Positions 7,372-13,191 of a stretch of DNA of 13,191 nt are shown here, piece after piece. The DNA comes from DASZVN01 sp035547055. GTDB taxonomy: Bacteria; Pseudomonadota; Alphaproteobacteria; Rhizobiales; Methylopilaceae. Within the stretch, counting starts at the first letter, position 1. Each line of letters begins with the position of its first letter. Where the stretch lies: contig DASZVN010000171.1 of the NCBI GenBank assembly GCA_035547055.1, forward strand, positions 1 to 13,191, written 5' to 3'. Under the pieces are notes generated by a model, which saw only the letters and a list, made by a program, of their open reading frames with translations, was not told where the DNA came from and did not search any database. The position numbers were made by a program, and so were the translations under genes.

Positions 7372-8400
7372 ATGGCCACCCGCTATATCGACGCGTTCAA
7401 CCATTTCTTCCCGCCCAAATATTTCGAGAAGATGCTAGCCGTCGCCGGCGGGCACAAGGACATCGGCAAGCGGGTGCGCAACATCCCCTGCCTGCACGAC
7501 CTTGACGTTCGCTTCTCGGTGATGGACCAGTTCAACAAGTACGACTACACCCAGGTCCTCTCCATCGCCGCCCCCCCGATCGAGGACCTCGCTTCGGGCG
7601 AGGGCGGCCTCGAGCTCGCCAAGCTCTGCAACGACGGCCTCGCCGAGCTCTGCCAGAAGCATCCGGACCGCTTCGTCGGCTACGTCGCGAATCTCCCGAT
7701 GGACCAGCCCGAGGTCGCAGCGCGCGAGGCCGAGCGCGCGCTGAAGAACGGCGCCAACGGCATCCAGCTCTACACCAACGTGAAGGGCGCGCCGCTCGAC
7801 GAGCCGCGCTTCTTCCCGGTGTTCGAGGTCGCGGCGAAGTCGGGCAAGCCGATCCTGATCCACCCCGCCCGTGGCGCCGACATGCCGGACTACAAGACCG
7901 AGAACAAGTCCAAGTACGAGATCTGGTGGACCTTCGGCTGGCCCTACGAGACCAGCGTGATGATGGCCCGCCTCGTGTTCTCGGGCCTGATGGACAAGCT
8001 CCCTGAGCTCAAGATGGTCGCCCACCATCTCGGCGGCATGGTGCCCTATTTCGAGGGTCGCGTCGGCCCCGGCTGGGACCAGCTCGGCAACCGCACCTCG
8101 GACGAGGACTACAAGACCACCGTGCTGGCCAAGCTGAAGAAGCGGCCGTTCGACTATTTCAAGGACTACTACGCCGACTCCGCGACCTTCGGTTCGCGCG
8201 GCGCGATGGTCTGCGGCCTCGACTTCTATGGGCCGGACAAGGTGCTGTTCGCCTCCGACTCGCCGTTCGATCCGGAGAAGGGGCCGGGCTACATCCGCGA
8301 GACCATCAAGGTGCTGGAGTCGATGGACATCCCGCCGGCCGACCGCGAGAAGATCAACCACGGCAACGCCGAGAAGCTGTTCGGGATCAAGCCGCGGTAA
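7372..8400 (+). CDS. Amidohydrolase family 2 protein, ACMSD-like decarboxylase/hydrolase
   Basis: A 342-residue cytoplasmic TIM-barrel protein of the ACMSD/amidohydrolase-2 family. ATG 7372 has GAGGA at 7362-7366, five bases away. Family landmarks are IDAFNHFFPP (6-15), the histidine of ILIHPARG (H164), AHHLGGMVPYFEGR (H218, H219) and FASDSPFDPE (D296). In characterised ACMSD proteins the N-terminal strand carries a metal-binding H-x-H; here it reads F9-N10-H11, so one ligand appears missing while the later histidines and the aspartate are kept. Relatives decarboxylate or hydrolyse ring-cleavage or aromatic acids. The gene stands alone with its own upstream region and ends eight bases before a hairpin. 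Family is secure; substrate, and whether it binds metal normally, are not. Confidence 0.88.
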   Translation: MATRYIDAFNHFFPPKYFEKMLAVAGGHKDIGKRVRNIPCLHDLDVRFSVMDQFNKYDYTQVLSIAAPPIEDLASGEGGLELAKLCNDGLAELCQKHPDRFVGYVANLPMDQPEVAAREAERALKNGANGIQLYTNVKGAPLDEPRFFPVFEVAAKSGKPILIHPARGADMPDYKTENKSKYEIWWTFGWPYETSVMMARLVFSGLMDKLPELKMVAHHLGGMVPYFEGRVGPGWDQLGNRTSDEDYKTTVLAKLKKRPFDYFKDYYADSATFGSRGAMVCGLDFYGPDKVLFASDSPFDPEKGPGYIRETIKVLESMDIPPADREKINHGNAEKLFGIKPR

Positions 8401-8408
8401 GCTGAATG

Positions 8409-8437
8409 GGTGGGCACCGGCGACGCCGATGCCCACC
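8409..8437. repeat. Hairpin between convergent amidohydrolase and vapC genes
   Basis: GGTGGGCACCGGC (8409-8421), loop GAC, GCCGATGCCCACC (8425-8437): a 13-base stem with one mismatch. It begins eight bases after the amidohydrolase stop (8400) and ends five bases before the vapC stop codon (8443-8445). It could serve as a two-way transcription end, though there is no T-run. It is nearly the same sequence as the inner hairpin at 3808-3834, which also sits at a convergent junction. Confidence 0.75.
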
Positions 8438-8442
8438 ACCGC

Positions 8443-8871
8443 TCATTGCGCAGGCGACCAAGGATTGATCGTTTCGTCGACCGCGCCAATGAAGTCATCC
8501 TGGTTGCGCGTAACAAGCATCAGATCTTGGACAATGGCAGTTGCGGCGAGAAACGCGTCGATGACTCCAATAGGGCGCCCGGCTGCCTCTGAGCGCGCGA
8601 CAACCAGACCCCAACGATCGGCGATCGCCCTATCGATGGGCAGTACTCGACCTTCAAAACGGAGCGGTAGCTCCACCAGCAGCCAATCTTCAAGCCGCCT
8701 GCGCCGATGTCCATGCGGCAGGCGCTCAATCCCGCGGCGGATCTCCGCCAGCGTCACAACGCTGAGAAACGCGCGGTCCTCATCGACCTCTGCCAGCCAT
8801 TGGACCACGCCGGGATCGGGTCGCGGCTTCACCCATTCCGAAACAACGTTCGTGTCGAGCAGGAAGCTCAC
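8443..8871 (-). CDS. vapC: VapC/FitB-type PIN-domain toxin (ribonuclease)
   Basis: A 142-residue PIN-domain protein, the usual size for VapC toxins. Acidic residues expected to bind Mg2+ are D6 in LLDTNVVSE, E43 in LAEIRRGIE, D105 in GVIDAFLAATA and the aspartates of VTRNQDDF (125-126). Family members cleave specific RNAs, often tRNAs, when freed from their antitoxin. I chose GTG 8871 because it overlaps the antitoxin stop (GTGA) and places the PIN strand right at the N-terminus. The frame stays open further upstream to 8988, but that part overlaps the antitoxin and has no PIN character. It is the second gene of the pair, the normal order for Phd/VapC modules, and its sequence is less GC-rich than the surrounding genes. 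Confidence 0.92.
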   Translation of the reverse strand: MSFLLDTNVVSEWVKPRPDPGVVQWLAEVDEDRAFLSVVTLAEIRRGIERLPHGHRRRRLEDWLLVELPLRFEGRVLPIDRAIADRWGLVVARSEAAGRPIGVIDAFLAATAIVQDLMLVTRNQDDFIGAVDETINPWSPAQ

Positions 8872-9365
8872 AGCTCGATGTTCTGCGCTCGATCCTTTCG
8901 GCGCATAATTTCGAGACCGGAGTTTCGGAGAGGCGACGCGGCGAAGAAATCCGCCAAGCTCCCGCTCCGTTTGGTTTTCCGCTCCCATTCGTCCGGTGCG
9001 ACTACGATCGCAGCAGGGTGGCCATGTTTGGTAATCGTCTGCGGCCCTTTCGATTGAGCATCCGTAACCAGTTCGCTGAACCGAGCCTTAGCGTCGGCGA
9101 TCGTCCAATTAGACGAAACTTGATAGAGGACAAAGTCCTCACCCTCCTTCTTGATCTCATAAGGAAGTTTTCGGTCGGTGATCAGTGTCTTGAGCCCCTT
9201 GAGTACCATCATGACCCTAGGTGCCGGGGTGTCAGCGGTGCCATAAACGGCCTTGAGCATCGCTGCCCTCGTCACCGGCTTGCCACGATTAGCGATAAAC
9301 AGATCGAGCAGCTTCTCTCGATTTGACCCTTTCTTGAGAGGCCCAGGGGCTGATTCGAATTTCAT
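8868..9365 (-). CDS. Phd/YefM-type antitoxin with an N-terminal winged-helix-like domain
   Basis: A 165-residue protein, about twice the usual Phd antitoxin length. Residues 85-132 (SNWTIADAKARFSELV, then GPQTITKHGHPAAIVVAPDEW) form a complete Phd fold. The tail SLADFFAASPLRNSGLEI to IEL is the toxin-wrapping C-terminus seen in Phd partners of FitB/VapC toxins. Residues 13-82 (GSNREKLLDLFIANRGKPV, AAMLKAVYG, VMMVLKGLKTLI, then EGEDFVLYQ) look like a helix-turn-helix with a beta wing. ATG 9365 has AAGGAGA six bases upstream, better than the upstream ATG/TTG near 9398. No start codon sits at the Phd boundary, so the fusion appears real. It should neutralise the toxin and repress the operon, with DNA contacts possibly from both domains; that division of labour is inference. 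Confidence 0.85.
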   Translation of the reverse strand: MKFESAPGPLKKGSNREKLLDLFIANRGKPVTRAAMLKAVYGTADTPAPRVMMVLKGLKTLITDRKLPYEIKKEGEDFVLYQVSSNWTIADAKARFSELVTDAQSKGPQTITKHGHPAAIVVAPDEWERKTKRSGSLADFFAASPLRNSGLEIMRRKDRAQNIEL

Positions 9366-9397
9366 TAGCCCTCTCCTTAGAACTCGAATTCGCATCA

Positions 9398-9425
9398 AAA
9401 ATAGTCATAGTGGTCATATTTTCAA
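9398..9425 (-). promoter_or_regulatory. Promoter and probable operator of the toxin-antitoxin operon
   Basis: Read on the minus strand, TTGAAA (9425-9420) and TATTTT (9403-9398) are 16 bases apart, a good sigma-70-like pair upstream of the antitoxin ATG at 9365. The spacer reads ATATGACCACTATGAC and holds two direct copies of TATGAC nine bases apart (plus-strand GTCATA at 9404-9409 and 9413-9418). Repeats placed between the boxes are well suited to autorepression by the antitoxin. The eight-base palindrome CGAATTCG (9385-9392) lies just downstream. The function is inferred from position only. Confidence 0.55.
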
Positions 9426-9428
9426 GGC

Positions 9429-10316
9429 CTATCTTGCTCGCGCCAGTACCCGTTCCGCGGCGAGGACGTGGGGGCGGTCGAGCATCGTGCCATCGACTGC
9501 CACCGCGCCGGAGCTCGGCGCCGCGGCGAAGGCGGCGATCACCGCTTTTGCCGCCGCCACCTGATCGGCGCTCGGGGTGAAGGCGGCGTTGATCGTCGCA
9601 ACCTGGGCCGGGTGGATCGCAAGCTTGCCCGAAAAGCCGTCGAAGGCGGCGGCTTCGGCTTCGCGGCGGAGGCCGTCCTCGTCCTGGAAGCGCGCGAAGA
9701 TGGTGTCGATCGCCGGCACCCCGGCGGCCGCAGCGGCGGCGAGGGCAAGGGTGCGGGCGAGGCGCTGCGGGTCGGGCAGCGTGCCGTCTGGCCGGCGGCT
9801 CGCCACCGCGCCGAGGTCGGCGGCGAGATCCTCGCCCGACCACGCGATGCCCATGAGGCGCGGGTGGCCGCCGGCGAGGGTCGGCAGCGCGAGCAGCGCG
9901 CGCCCGCTCTCGCTCGCGAGCGGCAGGATCATGACCGCGCCGTCGGGCCGTCCGGCCTCGGCCTCGGCGACCGCGAGGCGGCCGGCGAGGCGCTCGACGT
10001 CGGCGAGGCCGACGGCCTTCGGCAGCATCACCGCGTCGGCCCCGGCCGCGACCGCGGCCGCGAGATCGGCCGCGGAAGCCGGATGGCCGAAGCCGTTGAT
10101 GCGGACCATGAGCCGCGGCCCTTCCGCCCGCCCGGCATGGGCGCGGAGAAAGGCGGCGGCTTGGGCGCGGGCCTCGTCCTTCTTCGCCTCGGCGACCGCA
10201 TCTTCCAGGTCGAGGATCAGCGCGTCGGTGCCGCGCGCCGTCGCCTTGGCGAGCTTCTTCGGGTCGTCGGCGGGGACGAACAGGAGCGAGCGCATCGCCT
10301 TCCGATCAGTGATCAT
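9429..10316 (-). CDS. HpcH/HpaI aldolase, citrate lyase beta subunit-like CoA-ester lyase
   Basis: A 295-residue cytoplasmic enzyme of the CitE-like family, which splits 3-hydroxyacyl-CoA esters such as malyl-CoA or citramalyl-CoA. Landmarks are RSLLFVPADDPKKLAKA (9-25), LDLEDAV (35-41), the arginine of MVRINGFG (R72), LPLASESGRALL (E136), GEDLAADLGA (161-170) and FSGKLAIHPAQV (228-239), which together form the CoA- and Mg-binding barrel. ATG 10316 has GGAGGG nine bases upstream; ATG 10295, starting MRSLLFVPAD as in many relatives, is also plausible. A MaoC-type hydratase lies upstream on the same strand, separated by a repeat element, so hydration followed by cleavage of an unsaturated acyl-CoA is a reasonable guess. 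The exact substrate is not determined by the sequence. Confidence 0.9.
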   Translation of the reverse strand: MITDRKAMRSLLFVPADDPKKLAKATARGTDALILDLEDAVAEAKKDEARAQAAAFLRAHAGRAEGPRLMVRINGFGHPASAADLAAAVAAGADAVMLPKAVGLADVERLAGRLAVAEAEAGRPDGAVMILPLASESGRALLALPTLAGGHPRLMGIAWSGEDLAADLGAVASRRPDGTLPDPQRLARTLALAAAAAAGVPAIDTIFARFQDEDGLRREAEAAAFDGFSGKLAIHPAQVATINAAFTPSADQVAAAKAVIAAFAAAPSSGAVAVDGTMLDRPHVLAAERVLARAR

Positions 10317-10330
10317 CGACTTCGGCCCTC

Positions 10331-10421
10331 CGTCATGGCCGGGCTTGTCCCGGCCATGTACGACTTCCTTCCGTCGCAGGGATCGAACGCGTAGATGCCC
10401 GGGCTAAGCCCGGGCATGACG
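10331..10421. repeat. Compound palindromic repeat between the lyase and hydratase genes
   Basis: Two perfect hairpins lie side by side: CATGGCCGGG (10334-10343), loop CTTGT, CCCGGCCATG (10349-10358), and ATGCCCGGGCT (10395-10405), one base, AGCCCGGGCAT (10407-10417). The ends CGTCATG (10331-10337) and CATGACG (10415-10421) make an outer inverted repeat. Hairpins with CCGGGC...GCCCGG arms are dispersed in Bradyrhizobium-like genomes as far as I recall. The element fills nearly all of the gap between the two minus-strand genes and could modulate read-through or mRNA stability. Confidence 0.8.
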
Positions 10422-10425
10422 GAGC

Positions 10426-10914
10426 TCATTCGTCGCGGCGGCGGTGCATGAAGACCTGGCGCAGGCACTCCGCCACCAACGCGTCGTCCTGGTTATAGGT
10501 GCGGTGGCGCAACTCCAGGATGCCGGCGTTCGGGCGCGAGCGCGACGGCCGCTTGCTCACCACCTCGGTCGCGACATGCACGGTGTCGCCCTCGAACAGC
10601 GGGTGGGGGAAGCGCACCTCGGTCATGCCGAGATTGGCGATGGTGGTGCCGGTGGTGATGTCGGCGACCGAGATGCCGATCATGAGGCCGAGGGTGAAGA
10701 GCGAATTCATCAGCGGCTGGCCCCACTCGGTCTCGGTCGCGCAATAGTGGCGGTCGATGTGGAGCGGCTGCGGGTTCAGCGTCATGTTGGAGAACAGCAT
10801 GTTGTCCATCGCCGTCACCGTCCGCGTCAGCGGGTGGCGGAACTCCTGGCCGACCGCGAAATCGTCGAAATAGAGGCCGCCGCGAGGGTGGCGCGAAGGA
10901 TCGGACGCAGGCAT
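10426..10914 (-). CDS. MaoC-like acyl-CoA dehydratase/hydratase
   Basis: A 162-residue single hot-dog domain protein. The hydratase motif region reads DNMLFSNMTLNPQPLHID (37-54), with H52 and D54 in the NPxPLHxD pattern, followed by WGQPLMNSLFTLGLMIGISV and later FEGDTVHVATEVV. This resembles MaoC proteins that act with CoA-ester lyases, such as itaconyl-CoA or mesaconyl-CoA hydratases, rather than the polyhydroxyalkanoate R-hydratases, whose motif has Asp where N47 falls. ATG 10914 has GGAAG six bases upstream; the ribosome site is modest. It lies downstream of an AraC-type regulator gene (40-base gap) and upstream of the CitE-like lyase gene, all on the minus strand. Hydration of an enoyl-CoA that the lyase then cleaves is inferred from this pairing. 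Confidence 0.88.
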   Translation of the reverse strand: MPASDPSRHPRGGLYFDDFAVGQEFRHPLTRTVTAMDNMLFSNMTLNPQPLHIDRHYCATETEWGQPLMNSLFTLGLMIGISVADITTGTTIANLGMTEVRFPHPLFEGDTVHVATEVVSKRPSRSRPNAGILELRHRTYNQDDALVAECLRQVFMHRRRDE

Positions 10915-10954
10915 GGGACGCTTCCATGGATGTCGGGAGGTGTGGCTGTCGCGG

Positions 10955-11947
10955 TTATAGCGGAGCGGGGGCTTTTCCGTCATGGCCGAGATCACGCGCC
11001 GTTCCGGCCGCGCGGACGTCCGATGGCGTCGCGCCGTAGCGCCGGCGGAAGGCCCGGTTGAAATAGGAGATGTCGCCAAACCCCACGTCGTAGGCGATGG
11101 CTGCGACGCTGCAATGGGCCAGCCGCGGGTTCCGCAGCATGCGGTGCGCCCGCGCGAGGCGCTCGCCGAGGACGAACTGCGTGTAAGTCACGCCCTCGCG
11201 CTCGAACAGCTTGTGCACGTAGCGGGGCGTCACGCCGTGCCGCGCGGCGATAGCGGCGATCGCGAGCGATTCGTCGTCGAGACGGGCCTCGATGTCGGCC
11301 TTGATGGCGCGGAGCCGGGCCGCCGGCACCGCGCGCTCCGCCGCGGCGGCGACCGCGTCCCGCGTCGGGTGCAGGCCGAGCACGATCAGGTCATGGAGGT
11401 GGCCGGCGACCGTGCCGGCCAGCTCGGGCGAGGGCGGCGCCGGCGCGGTCGCCACGGCGGTGGCGTAAGCGGCGAGGAGGCCCATCGGGGCGCCGGCATC
11501 GGATATCACCCGCATCGCGGCAGCGTCGCGCCCAGCCAGGAGCGGCACGATCGCCTTGCGGGGCACGCGCAGCCCGACGACCCGGGCCGCTGTCGGCACC
11601 GTCAGCGTGAATGGCCCGGCGCCGGCGCTGACGAGAACCGCGTCGCCCGCCCTGGCGGTGGTCGTCGTCTGGCGCTGCGCGCAGGTCGGACGGCCGGCGA
11701 CGGCGATGCACAGGAAGAAATCGTCCTCGACGCCGGGCGCGTCCAGGCTTCCGTCGAATCGCAGCCCGGCCAGCGTTCCGGCGAGGATGCCGACGCCAGG
11801 CAGGGCCAGCCGGGCGATCCGCGCCCGCAGCACCGCTTCGGCGAGCGGCTCCATCGGCAGCGCGCCGTGCGCCCGCAGCCGGCGGAGCGCATCGGCGCGT
11901 TCCCGCAGGGGCAGCCCATCGGTCGAAAAGCGGAAGGACGCCACCAT
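10955..11947 (-). CDS. AraC family transcriptional regulator
   Basis: A 330-residue regulator. The C-terminal third (about residues 213-315) is an AraC-type double helix-turn-helix: DDESLAIAAIAARHGVTPRYVHKLFEREG, then GERLARAHRML, and CSVAAIAYDVGFGDISYFNRAFRRRYGATPSD, the classical second-helix signature. The N-terminal part (MEPLAEAVLRARIARLALPG, GILAGTLAGLRFDGS) resembles the AraC_binding_2 sensing domain, so an effector is expected but unknown. ATG 11947 is preceded closely by CCGGAG; GTG 11944 would give better spacing. The gene is upstream of, and on the same strand as, the MaoC and CitE-like genes, making it the natural candidate for their activator, and divergent from the methyltransferase gene. 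Confidence 0.9.
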   Translation of the reverse strand: MVASFRFSTDGLPLRERADALRRLRAHGALPMEPLAEAVLRARIARLALPGVGILAGTLAGLRFDGSLDAPGVEDDFFLCIAVAGRPTCAQRQTTTTARAGDAVLVSAGAGPFTLTVPTAARVVGLRVPRKAIVPLLAGRDAAAMRVISDAGAPMGLLAAYATAVATAPAPPSPELAGTVAGHLHDLIVLGLHPTRDAVAAAAERAVPAARLRAIKADIEARLDDESLAIAAIAARHGVTPRYVHKLFEREGVTYTQFVLGERLARAHRMLRNPRLAHCSVAAIAYDVGFGDISYFNRAFRRRYGATPSDVRAAGTARDLGHDGKAPAPL

Positions 11948-12095
11948 CTCCGGCCGTCGAAGCGTCGCCGCTCCGCCTCCGCGCAGGCGCCGATTGTTAC
12001 CACGAGTTCGCTCCCGTCCAAGCCCGCAGTTCCCTTCGGCCCAAGAGCGCGGCCGCGGCCGAGCCTAGGGTGCCGTGGGAACGGGAGACAGCGAC
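11948..12095. other. Divergent intergenic region between AraC regulator and methyltransferase
   Basis: These 148 bases separate two outward-facing genes. They contain the perfect 12-base palindrome CGGCCGCGGCCG (12050-12061) and, in the last bases, the GGGAG ribosome-binding site (12083-12087) for the methyltransferase. I found no convincing -35/-10 pair, as expected for high-GC promoters, and no gene. Control sites for either neighbour may lie here. Confidence 0.4.
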
Positions 12096-12992
12096 ATGGC
12101 CGCACCCAAAGCCAGCCTGACGGCCGAGTTCATCGCGGCAGCGCGCGCGGTCGAGACGATCCGGCCGGCCCGCACGCGCCTGTTCAGCGACCCTTATGCG
12201 CGCGCGTTCCTCACCCATCCGATGACGCGCTCGATCTTTCGCCTCGCCGCGTCGCTGGTCGGGCCCGATGTCGGCAACCGCCTCTACGATCGGGCAAGCG
12301 GTGTCATCGGCCTGATGACGAGCTTCGTTTGCCGGACCCGGTGCATCGACGACGCGCTGGGGCGGGGCCTCGCCGCCGGCTGCGAGCAGGTTCTGATTCT
12401 TGGCGCCGGATATGACTGCCGCGCCTATCGGATCGCGGGCATCGACAAGGTGAGCGTGTTCGACATCGATCACGCGGCGATCCAGGCTTGCAAGCGGGAG
12501 CGGCTGCGCGCTGCGGTCGACCCCGCTCCGCCGCACGTCACCTTCGTTGCGACCGACTTCGGGCATGACGATCTTCCTGAGCGACTCGGCGCCGCCGGCT
12601 TCCGCATTGGAGCGCCGACCTTCGTGGTCTGGGAGGGGGTCAGCCAGTATCTCGACGCAGACGGCGTGGACCGGCTGCTCCTGACCCTGGTCGCCCTCTG
12701 CGCACCGGGAAGTCCGATGGCGTTCACTTATGTCGACGCCGGCGTGTTCGACCATGACGAGCGATTCCCGGGCGTCCGGTGGCTTCTCGACCGGGTGCAA
12801 CGGTCGGGAGAACCGTGGCGCTTCGGCCTGAAGCCGGCGGATCTCGGCGCGTTTCTCGATGCTCGCGGCCATTCGCTGGTCGAGGACTCCGCGGCGTCGC
12901 GGCTGGCGGCGGACTATCTCGGCCCGATCGGGCGCGTTGGCCCCGTTTCGGACTTCGCTCATATCGCGACCAGCCGAATAGCCGGTTCCTGA
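12096..12992 (+). CDS. Class I SAM-dependent methyltransferase, TIGR00027/leucine carboxyl methyltransferase-like
   Basis: A 298-residue Rossmann-fold methyltransferase. Family landmarks are the N-terminal FIAAARAVETIRP and FSDPYARAFL, VCRTRCIDD (78-86), the SAM-binding loop VLILGAGYDCRAYRI (99-113), the acidic strand end VFDIDH (121-126) and VWEGVSQYLDADGV (178-191). Together these fit the TIGR00027/LCM-like group, whose members methylate carboxyl or hydroxyl groups of small molecules, mostly unidentified. ATG 12096 has GGGAG (12083-12087) eight bases away; GTG 12075 would add seven residues but lacks support. It is divergent from the AraC regulator gene and appears monocistronic, with no obvious functional tie to its neighbours. 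Confidence 0.9.
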   Translation: MAAPKASLTAEFIAAARAVETIRPARTRLFSDPYARAFLTHPMTRSIFRLAASLVGPDVGNRLYDRASGVIGLMTSFVCRTRCIDDALGRGLAAGCEQVLILGAGYDCRAYRIAGIDKVSVFDIDHAAIQACKRERLRAAVDPAPPHVTFVATDFGHDDLPERLGAAGFRIGAPTFVVWEGVSQYLDADGVDRLLLTLVALCAPGSPMAFTYVDAGVFDHDERFPGVRWLLDRVQRSGEPWRFGLKPADLGAFLDARGHSLVEDSAASRLAADYLGPIGRVGPVSDFAHIATSRIAGS

Positions 12993-13054
12993 TCGCGCAT
13001 CGCCGCGCCGTGCCGGTGCCGGCGAGGCGCCCCGCCGCCGCGCGGTAGCGCCCG

Positions 13055-13069
13055 TTAACCAGCGGTTTA
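13055..13069 (+). promoter_or_regulatory. CtrA-like binding box upstream of the right-edge gene
   Basis: TTAA (13055-13058), seven bases, TTTA (13066-13069) differs by one base from the alphaproteobacterial CtrA consensus TTAA-N7-TTAA. It lies about 60 bases before ATG 13129, compatible with a box overlapping the -35 region. A single near-match can occur by chance, though TTAA motifs are rare in DNA this GC-rich. Confidence 0.4.
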
Positions 13070-13128
13070 CCATGTCTGCCCGAGGGTTCGGCGGGGCCTG
13101 GCCGATTCCGGGCGGGGCAGGCGGCGCG

Positions 13129-13191
13129 ATGAACACCTGGTCGGTCAGCGGCGTCACCGATGGCATCATCGGCGCCATCCGCAAGGCTGCA
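13129..13191 (+). CDS. Start of an unidentified protein (partial)
   Basis: Only 21 codons are visible before the window ends; they read MNTWSVSGVTDGIIGAIRKAA. The frame is open back to an in-frame ATG at 13072, which would add 19 glycine-rich residues but has no ribosome-binding site. ATG 13129 follows a GGGGCAGG stretch and is preferred. I do not recognise the protein; the start is amphipathic with no obvious signal peptide. A CtrA-like box lies upstream, which in this bacterial class often marks cell-cycle, motility or envelope genes, but nothing in the visible residues confirms that. The region 12993-13071 before it holds no gene that I can see. Confidence 0.4.
   Translation, partial: MNTWSVSGVTDGIIGAIRKAA

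Noticed and set aside
8872..8988. N-terminal extension of the VapC toxin
   Set aside because: The extra residues overlap the antitoxin coding region and do not resemble PIN proteins; GTG 8871 with its GTGA overlap gives the normal toxin length.
8443..9365. A larger phage-defence island around the toxin-antitoxin pair
   Set aside because: Both neighbours are metabolic genes; no nuclease, helicase, methylase, integrase or transposase was found.
11997..13184. A 395-codon minus-strand open frame opposite the methyltransferase
   Set aside because: No domain-like pattern is visible, and the plus strand carries complete SAM-methyltransferase motifs and a good ribosome-binding site.

Overview
The window looks like chromosomal DNA from a GC-rich alphaproteobacterium, most likely Hyphomicrobiales in the Bradyrhizobium/Rhodopseudomonas/Xanthobacteraceae neighbourhood. 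This is inferred from the high-GC codon use, the gene families present, and several palindromic repeats of types I associate with that group, including a CGTCATTGCGAG...CTCGCAATGACG element and CCGGGC-type hairpins. No rRNA, tRNA, CRISPR array or insertion sequence was seen.

Layout from left to right. (1) 1-3798, plus strand: a NitT/TauT-type ABC importer with the end of one periplasmic binding protein, a second complete paralogous binding protein, one ATPase and two different permeases. The genes from the complete binding protein onward are nearly or actually overlapping, so they read as one operon. (2) 3884-6955, minus strand: a three-gene operon for a secreted, membrane-anchored NEW3-type protein, an ABC-2 exporter ATPase and a NosY-like six-helix permease, with overlapping stop/start codons. 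(3) 6956-7371: an unusually AT-rich, divergent control region. (4) 7372-8400, plus: an ACMSD-like amidohydrolase/decarboxylase that lacks the first metal-binding histidine. (5) 8443-9365, minus: a type II toxin-antitoxin pair, with a VapC/FitB PIN toxin and a Phd antitoxin fused to an N-terminal winged-helix-like domain. It is visibly less GC-rich than its neighbours and has its own promoter. (6) 9429-11947, minus: a CitE-like CoA-ester lyase, a MaoC-like hydratase and an AraC-type regulator, forming a plausible regulated hydratase/lyase module for a branched or dicarboxylic acyl-CoA. (7) 12096-12992, plus: a TIGR00027-like SAM methyltransferase, and at the right edge the start of an unidentified gene behind a CtrA-like box.

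No large undescribed system is evident. The points most worth a second look are a palindromic repeat read in frame inside the second importer permease, the winged-helix/Phd fusion antitoxin whose presumed operator repeats sit in its own promoter spacer, the amidohydrolase with an altered metal site, and a hairpin shared by both convergent gene junctions. All assignments come from reading motifs by eye; no database search was possible.
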